A stretch of 10,606 nucleotides of DNA from an uncultured Eubacteriales bacterium (GTDB taxonomy: Bacteria > Bacillota_A > Clostridia > Christensenellales > Aristaeellaceae): positions 1-10,606 of the forward strand of contig ONXY01000029.1 of assembly GCA_900321945.1 (NCBI GenBank). Reading direction: 5' to 3'. Position numbers and translations under genes: made by a program. The notes under the pieces are model-generated. The model did no database searches and was not told the origin of the DNA. It saw nothing but the letters and a program-made list of their open reading frames with translations. Of this stretch, positions 1 to 6,526 are shown piece after piece. Numbering within the stretch: position 1 is the stretch's first letter; every line of letters starts with the position of its first letter.

Positions 1-1389
1 CGCCGCTTCGGAAGCGGGCTTTCCCCATGGGCGTTCCGGGGGATCTGCTTCGGCTGCTCCCTGGCCGTGCTGGGATTCTGCTTTCTCGCGGTAAACCCGG
101 GCGGGTTTGACGGCGATCCCGTAAAACAGCTCCGGCAGGCCCTGACCGGGGAATACAACGATTTTTTCCCGGTTCTTCATACGCTGATCGCGTTCCGGCT
201 GCCGCTGGCGCTGACGGGCGGGTGGTTTCCGTCCGTCATCCTGTTTCAGATCCTGCTGTTCTCCGCGGCGCTGACGTACCTGTGCGGCACGGTGCGGAAA
301 TACGCGGACACCGTGTGGGCGTTCGCGTCCCTGGCCCTGATTCTGGCGAACCCGATCACCCAGTCCTACCTGATGTACGGCTATAAGGACGAAACCTTCG
401 GGATCTGCGCCATGGTGCTGGTCTGCTTCAATGCCCGCATCCTGTTCTCCGGCGGGGATTGGCTGAAAAAGCCGGTTCATCTGGCGGCGTTCGCGGCGGT
501 GCTGGCGGTGACTTCCATCGTCCGGCACAACGGGATCCTGTTCGCGGTTCCCTGCCTCGCCGGAGCGGCGCTCTGCGTTTCCCCGAAGCGGACGCTGGCC
601 GCCGCGGGCGCTTTTCTGGCGCTGTTCGCGGGGATCAGGGGCCCTCTGTATTCCGCCATCGGCGTGGAGAAGGCGGAGGACCGGAGCTCCCAGACCATGG
701 GGCTTCCGATGTCGGTGATCGGCGGCGCCGTCACATACCGGCCGGAAAAGCTGGACGGGGAACTCCTGGAGTTCGCGTACGGCGTGGCGCCCCGGGAGGT
801 GTGGGAGGAGAAATACACCTGGGGCGTGTACAACTGGGTGGACTGGGACCCCCGCGGCAACCATCAGCTGGTGGCGGACGCCGGCATGGCGGGCGTCCTG
901 AAATACATGTTCCGGGCCTTCCGGGAGGCGCCGAAGGAAAGCCTGAAGGCGCTGATCGAAACCACGGACAGCACTTACGGGGTGGTGCCCGACGAGCTGG
1001 CGGACGGGGCGGTCTATCTGGCGGGTGAGGAGCTCGGCCTGCAGGACCGGAGCGTTCCCTGGATGAAGCGGATCATGTACGGCTGGCGGAGCCTGATGTA
1101 CGTTCTCGCGCCGCACAGCTTTCTGCACAGCGGCGTCACCCTGCTGGCGCTGCTGACGGTCCTGCTGGCCCGGTGGCCGCTGAACCGGCTGAGCAGCTGG
1201 CGGAGGATCGTGCCCGTGCTGTCCGTTTTCGCCTATAACCTGGTGACCATGCTGGTGCTGTTTTCCTGGTGGGACGGCGCCAGGTTCTTCCATTACTCCC
1301 TGTGGGCGGCGCCGGTGCTTCTGGTGATGCTGGTCCGGCCGGAAGGGGAGGAGAAAACCGGGGAAGCCGTTTCCCCCGGCGCATCGTGA
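1..1389 (+). CDS. Polytopic membrane protein, DUF6020/GT-C-like (5' end missing)
   Basis: The frame is open from the first base, so the gene starts upstream; 462 codons are visible, ending at TGA 1387-1389. A GTG at 67 could be read as a start but lies inside a hydrophobic segment, so it is probably internal. The protein has a hydrophobic segment, a loop with FDGDP and the motif NDFFPVLHT, several more membrane helices, an RHNG motif near window codon 174, a long polar extracytoplasmic stretch (about codons 225-365), and further C-terminal helices. An acidic loop after the first helix, an RHNG-type motif and many helices resemble DUF6020-type proteins, which are thought to be GT-C-fold, lipid-linked-sugar-dependent glycosyltransferases. 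That family call comes from recall of the pattern, not a search. The radical SAM gene follows after 13 bp, so the two are probably co-transcribed. A role in surface glycan or glycolipid modification is inference. Confidence 0.7.
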   Translation, partial: RRFGSGLSPWAFRGICFGCSLAVLGFCFLAVNPGGFDGDPVKQLRQALTGEYNDFFPVLHTLIAFRLPLALTGGWFPSVILFQILLFSAALTYLCGTVRKYADTVWAFASLALILANPITQSYLMYGYKDETFGICAMVLVCFNARILFSGGDWLKKPVHLAAFAAVLAVTSIVRHNGILFAVPCLAGAALCVSPKRTLAAAGAFLALFAGIRGPLYSAIGVEKAEDRSSQTMGLPMSVIGGAVTYRPEKLDGELLEFAYGVAPREVWEEKYTWGVYNWVDWDPRGNHQLVADAGMAGVLKYMFRAFREAPKESLKALIETTDSTYGVVPDELADGAVYLAGEELGLQDRSVPWMKRIMYGWRSLMYVLAPHSFLHSGVTLLALLTVLLARWPLNRLSSWRRIVPVLSVFAYNLVTMLVLFSWWDGARFFHYSLWAAPVLLVMLVRPEGEEKTGEAVSPGAS

Positions 1390-1395
1390 AAGGAG
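1390..1395 (+). promoter_or_regulatory. Ribosome binding site for the radical SAM gene
   Basis: AAGGAG lies 7 nt before the ATG at 1403 and begins right after the stop codon of the preceding gene. It supports that start and translation from a shared mRNA. Confidence 0.7.
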
Positions 1396-1402
1396 ATCAG
1401 AC

Positions 1403-2401
1403 ATGCCGGTCCGTATCAGCAGTTTTCTTGGAAAATTCGGTTTCTGGGCCCGGGTGAAGTTTCCGGCGCTTTCCAGCGAGGCGTATCTGAAACTGCAGTT
1501 TATCACCCGCGGGAAGATGCAGAAGAAATACACGGAGTATTTCCTCGCGCAGGAGGAAGCCCCGATGCCCAACGTGGTCAATATCGAGACCGTCAACCGG
1601 TGCAATTCCACCTGTGCCTTCTGCACGGCCAATATCCACGCGGAAAAACGGCCCTACCGGGAGATTGACATGGATCTGTACAGGTCCGTTATCGATCAGC
1701 TGGCGGACTGGGGATACCGGGGGCATCTGACCCTGTACGGCAACAACGAGCCGCTGCTGGACAAGCGGATCGTGGAGCTGCACCGGTACGCCCGGGAAAA
1801 GCTGCCGGACAGCTTCATTTTCATGTCCACCAACGGGCTGATCCTGAACATGGACAAACTGAAGGCCCTGCAGCCGTATCTGGATCAGCTGATCATCAAC
1901 AATTACGCCAATTCGTATAAGCTGCACAAAAACATTCAGAAGATCTACGATTACGCGAAGGCGCACCCGGAGGAATTCGAGGGAATCGACATCGTGATCC
2001 AGATGCGCTATCTGCAGGAGGTGCTGACCAACCGGGCCGGCTCCGCCCCCAACAAGCAGGCCACCGAGAAGGTGGTGAAGGAAACCTGCCTGCTGCCCTT
2101 TACGGATCTGTGGATCATGCCCAACGGGAAAGTCGGGCTGTGCTGCTGCGACAACTACGAGGTGACGGATTACGGGGATCTGAACACCATGACCCTGCGC
2201 GAGATCTGGAACGGCCCGAAGCTCCGGAAGGTGCGGGAGGACATCGCCGCCGGGCGGCAGAACGTTCCCTTCTGCAAACACTGCGACTTCATCGACGCCG
2301 GCTTCCGGATGACGCTGGTGAAGCATATTCTGGCCGGGAACCAGGAGGCGGCCGACCGTTCCGGCGGAGACGAGAAGAACCGCCTGAAGGACCGGCGGTA
2401 A
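1403..2401 (+). CDS. Radical SAM/SPASM domain protein
   Basis: The product has 332 residues. A CNSTCAFC motif (Cys67, Cys71, Cys74, i.e. CX3CX2C) is the radical SAM [4Fe-4S] site that binds S-adenosylmethionine. It is followed by a GNNEPLLD segment (113-120), matching the GxxEP region of the family, and by MSTNG (141-145). The C-terminal part carries a SPASM-type cysteine set: Cys229 in CLLPFTDL, Cys247-249 in a run of three Cys after NGKVGL, and Cys291/Cys294 in CKHC. Such domains bind auxiliary Fe-S clusters. SPASM proteins modify peptides, or act on small molecules in surface-polysaccharide and cofactor loci; the substrate cannot be read here. No precursor-peptide gene is visible nearby, and the upstream neighbour is a GT-C-like membrane protein, so a cell-surface or glycan role is more likely than RiPP maturation. 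That is inference. The family call is secure; the reaction is not. Confidence 0.9.
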   Translation: MPVRISSFLGKFGFWARVKFPALSSEAYLKLQFITRGKMQKKYTEYFLAQEEAPMPNVVNIETVNRCNSTCAFCTANIHAEKRPYREIDMDLYRSVIDQLADWGYRGHLTLYGNNEPLLDKRIVELHRYAREKLPDSFIFMSTNGLILNMDKLKALQPYLDQLIINNYANSYKLHKNIQKIYDYAKAHPEEFEGIDIVIQMRYLQEVLTNRAGSAPNKQATEKVVKETCLLPFTDLWIMPNGKVGLCCCDNYEVTDYGDLNTMTLREIWNGPKLRKVREDIAAGRQNVPFCKHCDFIDAGFRMTLVKHILAGNQEAADRSGGDEKNRLKDRR

Positions 2402-2486
2402 GGCCGGGCGGGGAGGGCCGGCCCCGGAAAACGTCTTTTCCGCCGCGCCGCGCGGGCGGGGAAGGAACGGCGGTCCGGCGCTGCAG

Positions 2487-2510
2487 ACAGGCGGATCTTC
2501 CGCCTGTTTT
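2487..2510 (+). terminator. Intrinsic terminator after the radical SAM gene
   Basis: A perfect 9-bp stem (ACAGGCGGA pairing with TCCGCCTGT, 2487-2495 and 2499-2507) with a TCT loop runs directly into a T-run (TTTT at 2507-2510, then CG). It lies 86 bp after the stop codon at 2401 and about 97 bp before the next gene, so it probably ends the first transcription unit. The T-run is short, so termination may be partial. Confidence 0.7.
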
Positions 2511-2594
2511 CGCGTCAGGGGGGAACTTCCGCGGAAAAAACGCGTCCGACAGAAGGGCGGGGTATTTCCGCGGCACGGCGCGCGGAAGAAAAAC

Positions 2595-2600
2595 GGAGGT
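2595..2600 (+). promoter_or_regulatory. Ribosome binding site for the TrmH-family gene
   Basis: GGAGGT lies 6 nt before the ATG at 2607, a near-ideal Shine-Dalgarno that fixes the start. Confidence 0.75.
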
Positions 2601-2606
2601 GGGGAA

Positions 2607-3347
2607 ATGCCGTCGCTGAGCGGGTATAAGACGGAGCTGGATTACAGCTACGCGCCGGGGATCTTTCCGAGCATGGAGTGTCTGACGTACCGGCCGGAGC
2701 GGGTGCGCAGGCTGCTTGTGCATTCCGCCGCTGCGGGGCGGGAGGGGACGGAGAAGCTGACCGCGCTGGCCGCGGAGCTCGGCGTCCGGGTGGAAACCGC
2801 GGACAGGGCGCTGGCCCGGATCAGCGGGAAGGAAAACTGCTACGCCGCCGCCGTGTTTGAGAAATTTGCCGATCCGCTGGATCCGGAGAAGCCGCACGTG
2901 CTGCTCCATCAGCCGGGGGACGGCGGGAACGTGGGCACGATTCTCCGGACGGCGCTGGGGCTCGGCGTGGAGGACGCCGCCCTGATCCGCCCCTGCGTGG
3001 ATCTGTTTGATCCCCGGACCGTGCGGGCGAGCATGGGAAGCCTGTTCCGGCTGCGGGTGAAGGTGTACGACGACTTTGAGGCGTACCGGGCGGAGGCGGG
3101 GGAGCGGGATTACTATCCCTTCATGCTGGACGCCTCGGTGCCGCTGGAGGAGGCGCTGCGGGACCCCGTCCGGTCCCGCAGGACCCTGATCTTCGGGAAC
3201 GAGGGCCGGGGGCTGCCGCCGGAGTTCGCCCGGGTGGGCCGGCCGGTGCGGATCCCGAGCAACGACAGGGTGGATTCCCTCAACCTGGCCATCGCCGCGG
3301 GGATCGGGATCTACGCGTTTCTTGACAAAGAGAGACGGCAGGAATAA
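2607..3347 (+). CDS. TrmH/SpoU-family RNA 2'-O-methyltransferase
   Basis: The product has 246 residues, typical of the two-domain members of this family. An N-terminal region (about 1-90) with GIFPSMECLTYRPERVRRLLV fits the L30e-like RNA-binding domain. The C-terminal SPOUT domain has all three SpoU motifs: motif 1 GNVGTILRTA around Asn108, motif 2 IFGNEGRGLP around Glu199, and motif 3 VRIPSNDRVDSLNLAIA around Ser224-Leu225-Asn226. These form the trefoil-knot S-adenosylmethionine pocket. Family members methylate a ribose 2'-hydroxyl in tRNA or 23S rRNA; the target nucleotide cannot be assigned from sequence alone. The gene follows a terminator and has its own strong ribosome binding site. Its last codons contain a promoter-like element for the next gene. 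A second SPOUT methyltransferase, rlmH, comes next, making an RNA-modification pair. Confidence 0.9.
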   Translation: MPSLSGYKTELDYSYAPGIFPSMECLTYRPERVRRLLVHSAAAGREGTEKLTALAAELGVRVETADRALARISGKENCYAAAVFEKFADPLDPEKPHVLLHQPGDGGNVGTILRTALGLGVEDAALIRPCVDLFDPRTVRASMGSLFRLRVKVYDDFEAYRAEAGERDYYPFMLDASVPLEEALRDPVRSRRTLIFGNEGRGLPPEFARVGRPVRIPSNDRVDSLNLAIAAGIGIYAFLDKERRQE

Positions 3348-3350
3348 ACT
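3322..3350 (+). promoter_or_regulatory. Candidate sigma-A-type promoter upstream of rlmH
   Basis: A perfect -35 box TTGACA (3322-3327) is followed by a 17-bp spacer and TAAACT (3345-3350), which matches the TATAAT consensus at 4 of 6 positions. The element overlaps the end of the methyltransferase gene; the -10 box contains its TAA stop codon. It would start transcription near 3357, giving rlmH a leader of about 90 nt. TTGACA at consensus spacing is notable in DNA this GC-rich, but the box also encodes Leu-Asp-Lys in the upstream protein, so chance is possible. Confidence 0.45.
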
Positions 3351-3396
3351 GAAACGTACGCCTGCCCGCGGGGCGGGCGGACGGACCGGCCCGGAA

Positions 3397-3412
3397 CGCG
3401 CCGGCCGGCGCG
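3397..3412. repeat. Perfect 16-bp GC palindrome in the rlmH leader
   Basis: CGCGCCGGCCGGCGCG reads the same on both strands. It lies in the 100-bp gap between the two methyltransferase genes. A longer imperfect pairing (CCGGAACGC before it with GCGTTTCCGG after it, one bulge) could enclose it in a bigger hairpin. No T-run follows, so it is not a standard terminator. It could be mRNA structure or an operator. Confidence 0.6.
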
Positions 3413-3447
3413 GAGGCGTTTCCGGGGCCGCGGCATGAGGAGAGACG

Positions 3448-3927
3448 ATGCAGATTGTGATCCTGTCCGTCGGAAAGCTGAAGGAGAAGCCTTACAGGCA
3501 GATGGCGGACGAATACCTGAAACGGCTGAGCCGCTACGGGAAATACGAGGAAATCGAGGTTCCGGATCTTCCGGAAAGGGAGAACGCCTCCCCGGCGGAG
3601 GAGGAAAAGCTGAAAACCCGGGAGGGAGAGGCGGTTCTGCAGCGGCTCCGGCCGGGGGACCGGGTGACGGCGCTGACCATACCCGGGAGGCAGCGGAGCA
3701 GCCGGGAACTGGCTGAGGAGCTGGGAGAGGCGAGAAACAGGGGCGCGGGCCGGATCGTTTTCGTGATCGGCGGCAGCCTGGGCCTCGGAAGCAACGTGCT
3801 GGAGCGCGCGGACGACGAGATGAGCATGAGCCGGATGACGTTTCCCCACCAGCTGGCGAGGGTCATGCTGCTGGAGCAGCTGTACCGGGCGGAGAAGATC
3901 CTGGCGGGGGAAAGATACCACAAGTAA
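3448..3927 (+). CDS. rlmH: 23S rRNA (pseudouridine1915-N3)-methyltransferase RlmH
   Basis: The product has 159 residues, the usual length for RlmH. It starts MQIVILSVGKLKE, a standard RlmH N-terminus. The S-adenosylmethionine-binding knot is seen as VFVIGGSLGLG (about 104-114). The hallmark C-terminal block MSMSRMTFPHQLARVMLLEQ continues LYRAEKILAG and ends in YHK. RlmH is a small homodimeric SPOUT enzyme that methylates N3 of pseudouridine 1915 in helix 69 of 23S rRNA on assembled 70S ribosomes. The start is supported by AGGAGA at 3438-3443, although the spacing (4 nt) is short. It probably has its own promoter in the end of the preceding gene. The next gene is 89 bp downstream with no clear terminator between, so read-through into the DUF2142 gene is possible. 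Confidence 0.96.
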   Translation: MQIVILSVGKLKEKPYRQMADEYLKRLSRYGKYEEIEVPDLPERENASPAEEEKLKTREGEAVLQRLRPGDRVTALTIPGRQRSSRELAEELGEARNRGAGRIVFVIGGSLGLGSNVLERADDEMSMSRMTFPHQLARVMLLEQLYRAEKILAGERYHK

Positions 3928-4016
3928 GGCCGGTTTCCGGGGAACGCCGGCGAAGCGGGGTAATCCGGACCCGCGCCGGAACGGAGCATCCCCCGGACGA
4001 AAGGGCGGGAGAGACG

Positions 4017-5846
4017 ATGAAGGGAAAAATGGCGCGCGCCGCGGCGGCGGCGCTGGCCCTGCTGCTGGCACTGGGATACTGGCTGCTTCCGGGCGTGGAG
4101 GAGCGGGAGATTCCCAGCAACAGCGGGCATCAGAAGCACACCCTGGAGGACGGGGACAGCGTTTCCTGGCCGTGGACGCCCACGATGGAAGGCAGCAGCG
4201 AGCTGACGGTTTCCCTCAAGGGGCTGAAAAAGGCCCAGGGCATGACGCTGACCGCTTCGCTGACGGACGGGGCCGGAACGGAGGCCGCTTCCGTCGTCCG
4301 GCCCGTTCAGGAGCTGGGGGAGGAAGGCGGCCTGAGCCTGAAGGGAAGCTTCCGGACGGGAACGGCCTATACCCTGACGATCCGGGCGGAGGGTGAAGGA
4401 AAGATCAGCATACCGGGCGAGGAGGAAGAGGACGGGACGTTCCGTCCCTCCCTGAAGGAAACGGGAACCGTGATCAGCCGGAACCCGGTGCTGCTTTATT
4501 TCGCGCTGGGGCTGGCGCTGCTGGCGCTGACGCCCGTGACGGGGCCGGACGGGGAGCTGAGGAAAAGCGCCGGGAAGCAGGATCTCACCGCGCGGCTTCT
4601 GCCCTGGGGGACCTTTCTGCTGATTCTCGGCGCCGGGCTGCTGGTGGACCTGAAAAAGCCCACGTTCTTCACGGATCCGACCTGGGGAACCTGGGACGAG
4701 GACAACCATTCCTACTGGGTGCAGAGCATGGCCCTGATTTCGGGCGGCGGCCTGCGGAACTGCCTGAACAGCGTGATCACCTGGCATCCGGGATATCTGC
4801 CCCTCGGGCTGGGATACAATCTCGGCGAGCTGCTGAATCTGGCCGGGTGGAAGGATCCGGATCTGCCCTACCGCGCCGCCGTGGTCACGGGCACCGCCGT
4901 TTACGCGGGAATGTGCGCCCTGGCCGTGAAGCGCGCGCCGAAGTACAAGGTTACCTTCTTCGCGGCGGCGACGATCCCGATGATGATCTTCCAGGCCACC
5001 AGCATGACCTACGATACGGCGGTGACGGGCAGCGTCCTGCTGGGCACGGCCCTTCTGCTGGAAACCCTGGAGCGGCCCGGGCGGCTGTCCGCGGCGCGGG
5101 CCGTGACGCTGGCGTCCCTGCTGGCGCTGGGCACCGTGGCGAAACCCGCCTACAGCGCTGCGCTGCTGGGACTGCTGCTGATTCCCGCGGAGAAGTTCGG
5201 ATCCCGGCGGGAGAAATGGGCGTTCAGGGCCTTTACGGTCCTTCTCGTATGCTGGTGCGCCGCGGCGATGGTCATGCCCGGCGCGTACGAGGACGTAATG
5301 TCCGGCGACCTGCGGTTTTCGGACACGGACGCGGGCGCGCAGATTCAGGGCATGCTGGCCGATCCCTTCGGCAGCGGCCTGAAGCCGGTCCGGTACTTCT
5401 TTGAGAACCTTTCCTTCCTGACCGCCGAGTGGCTGGACTTCTGGGCTTACGTCAAGTTCGGGTTCCCGAATCTGAGAGAGATGTATATCCTGATGCTGCT
5501 GATCGTCGCGCCGCTCTGCGTCTGCGGGGAGGATCCGGAGGAAAAGAGCCCGCTGACCGCGGGGCGCAGGGTGAGCCTGGGGCTGACCGTGTTTCTGGCG
5601 GAGGCGCTGCTGATTTACGCGCAGTATATCGCCTCCAGCCCGGTGGGCGGAAACGTCACCGGGATGCAGCCCCGGTATTTCACGCCCCTCTGGGCGCCGG
5701 CGCTGCTGGCTCTGATGTGGCCCCGGGAAATCCGGGAACGGGCGCGGCCCGCGGGGAACGTCCTGACCTGGACGGCGTTCCTGATCTGCGGCTGGGCGAA
5801 CATTGAGAACGCGCTGATTCATCTGCGCGATTTCGGGCTGAACTGA
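4017..5846 (+). CDS. DUF2142-type polytopic membrane protein with N-terminal extracytoplasmic domain
   Basis: The product has 609 residues. One N-terminal hydrophobic helix (about 8-25) is followed by a polar, Thr/Ser/Gly-rich, probably all-beta region (about 30-152). About eleven further hydrophobic segments start near 158, 196, 287, 313, 335, 361, 402, 487, 519, 552 and 582. Features resembling DUF2142 are an acidic loop DEDNHSYW (227-234) after the third helix, SMTYD (329-333), a helix entered by KPAYS (376-380), and QPRYFTPLWAP (551-561) near the C-terminus. DUF2142 proteins are predicted GT-C-fold enzymes of cell-surface polysaccharide loci; the activity is unproven. The start is supported by GGGAGA at 4007-4012. 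The same string GGAGAGACGATG precedes and includes the starts of this gene and rlmH. The barnase-like gene begins 20 bp after its stop, so the two are probably co-transcribed. Confidence 0.75.
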   Translation: MKGKMARAAAAALALLLALGYWLLPGVEEREIPSNSGHQKHTLEDGDSVSWPWTPTMEGSSELTVSLKGLKKAQGMTLTASLTDGAGTEAASVVRPVQELGEEGGLSLKGSFRTGTAYTLTIRAEGEGKISIPGEEEEDGTFRPSLKETGTVISRNPVLLYFALGLALLALTPVTGPDGELRKSAGKQDLTARLLPWGTFLLILGAGLLVDLKKPTFFTDPTWGTWDEDNHSYWVQSMALISGGGLRNCLNSVITWHPGYLPLGLGYNLGELLNLAGWKDPDLPYRAAVVTGTAVYAGMCALAVKRAPKYKVTFFAAATIPMMIFQATSMTYDTAVTGSVLLGTALLLETLERPGRLSAARAVTLASLLALGTVAKPAYSAALLGLLLIPAEKFGSRREKWAFRAFTVLLVCWCAAAMVMPGAYEDVMSGDLRFSDTDAGAQIQGMLADPFGSGLKPVRYFFENLSFLTAEWLDFWAYVKFGFPNLREMYILMLLIVAPLCVCGEDPEEKSPLTAGRRVSLGLTVFLAEALLIYAQYIASSPVGGNVTGMQPRYFTPLWAPALLALMWPREIRERARPAGNVLTWTAFLICGWANIENALIHLRDFGLN

Positions 5847-5855
5847 GGGAAAGAC

Positions 5856-5861
5856 GGGAGG
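5856..5861 (+). promoter_or_regulatory. Ribosome binding site for the barnase-like gene
   Basis: GGGAGG lies 5 nt before the ATG at 5867, within the 20-bp gap after the DUF2142-type gene. Confidence 0.65.
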
Positions 5862-5866
5862 AAAGC

Positions 5867-6448
5867 ATGAAAAAGATTCTGCGGGTTCTGGCCGCGCTGC
5901 TGCTGGCCTTCCTGATGGCGGCCGGGGATCTGACGGCCGCGGCGGCGCCGGCGCCTGTATCCGGCGTCCGGGCGGAGATCCTTGCGAAGAGCAGAAAGAA
6001 GAAGAACACGCCCACCCCGGCGGCCCGGGAGAAAAAGGCCACGCCGGCGCCGGAGGCGGAAGCGCCCGCCGGAACCCCGGAAAACACGCCGACCCCGGTG
6101 CCGGAAGGGCCGATTACCGACCCGCAGAGCATCGCGGACTATCTTTTCGCCCACGGGGAACTGCCGGACAACTTCATCACGAAGAAGGAGGCCCGGGCGC
6201 TCGGCTGGGGAAGCGCCTTCCGGTACGTCAGCGACGCGGCGCCGGGAAAAAGCATCGGCGGGGACTATTTCAGCAACTACGAAAGAATTCTGCCCGTCGC
6301 GAAAGGCCTGACCTACCGCGAGGCGGACTGCCGGTACGCCGGCGGGCCCCGCAACGCGTACCGGATCATCTGGTCCAGCGACGGCCGGGTCTGGTATACG
6401 GAGGATCACTACAATACGTTTACGGAACTGTTTCCTTCTGCGCCCTGA
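5867..6448 (+). CDS. Secreted barnase-like guanyl-specific ribonuclease (RNase N1/T1 family)
   Basis: The product has 193 residues in three parts. Residues 1 to about 27 are a Sec signal peptide (MKKILR, a Leu/Ala-rich core, then an AAAA run before the likely cleavage site). Residues 28-84 are a low-complexity Pro/Thr/Ala/Lys linker with TPTP motifs and a KKK cluster. Residues 85-193 are a barnase-type domain recognisable end to end: ADYLFAHGELPDNFITK, EARALGW, APGKSIGGDYFSN, TYREAD, RNAYRI and TEDHYNTFT. By alignment from memory, barnase catalytic Lys27, Glu73, Arg83, Arg87 and His102 correspond to Lys106, Glu152, Arg162, Arg166 and His181, and guanine-binding Glu60 to Glu139, so an active RNase is expected. 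Barnase Arg59 is Tyr138 here. Barnase-type enzymes cleave RNA after guanine outside the cell and need an intracellular inhibitor, barstar; none is seen in this window. A role in RNA scavenging or competition is inference. Confidence 0.93.
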   Translation: MKKILRVLAALLLAFLMAAGDLTAAAAPAPVSGVRAEILAKSRKKKNTPTPAAREKKATPAPEAEAPAGTPENTPTPVPEGPITDPQSIADYLFAHGELPDNFITKKEARALGWGSAFRYVSDAAPGKSIGGDYFSNYERILPVAKGLTYREADCRYAGGPRNAYRIIWSSDGRVWYTEDHYNTFTELFPSAP

Positions 6449-6453
6449 CAGAG

Positions 6454-6479
6454 TCCGCCGGGCGGCGGGCCGGCGCGGA
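6454..6479 (+). other. GC-rich hairpin between the RNase and lipoprotein genes
   Basis: TCCGC-CGG pairs with CCG-GC-GCGGA across a 2-nt bulge in the 78-bp gap. No T-run follows, so it is not called a terminator. It may be transcript structure, or chance in GC-rich DNA. Confidence 0.25.
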
Positions 6480-6526
6480 AAAGGCGGAAACGGAGAAAGA
6501 AGAACGGGGGGAGGAGAGAAACCCTG

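Noticed and set aside
1397..2326. A 309-codon - strand frame opposite the radical SAM gene.
   Set aside because: The + strand has intact radical SAM and SPASM motifs and a good ribosome binding site. The - strand product resembles nothing and is compositionally biased.
2566..2587. A 7-bp stem (TTCCGCG/CGCGGAA) just before the TrmH-family ribosome binding site, considered as a terminator or riboswitch.
   Set aside because: It is followed by A-rich rather than T-rich sequence and the stem is short. No known riboswitch pattern is seen.
3534..5822. A 762-codon open frame on the - strand.
   Set aside because: It is antisense to rlmH and the DUF2142-type gene. Its composition is Gln/Arg/Pro/Gly-rich without a recognisable domain, so it is a shadow of GC-rich codons.
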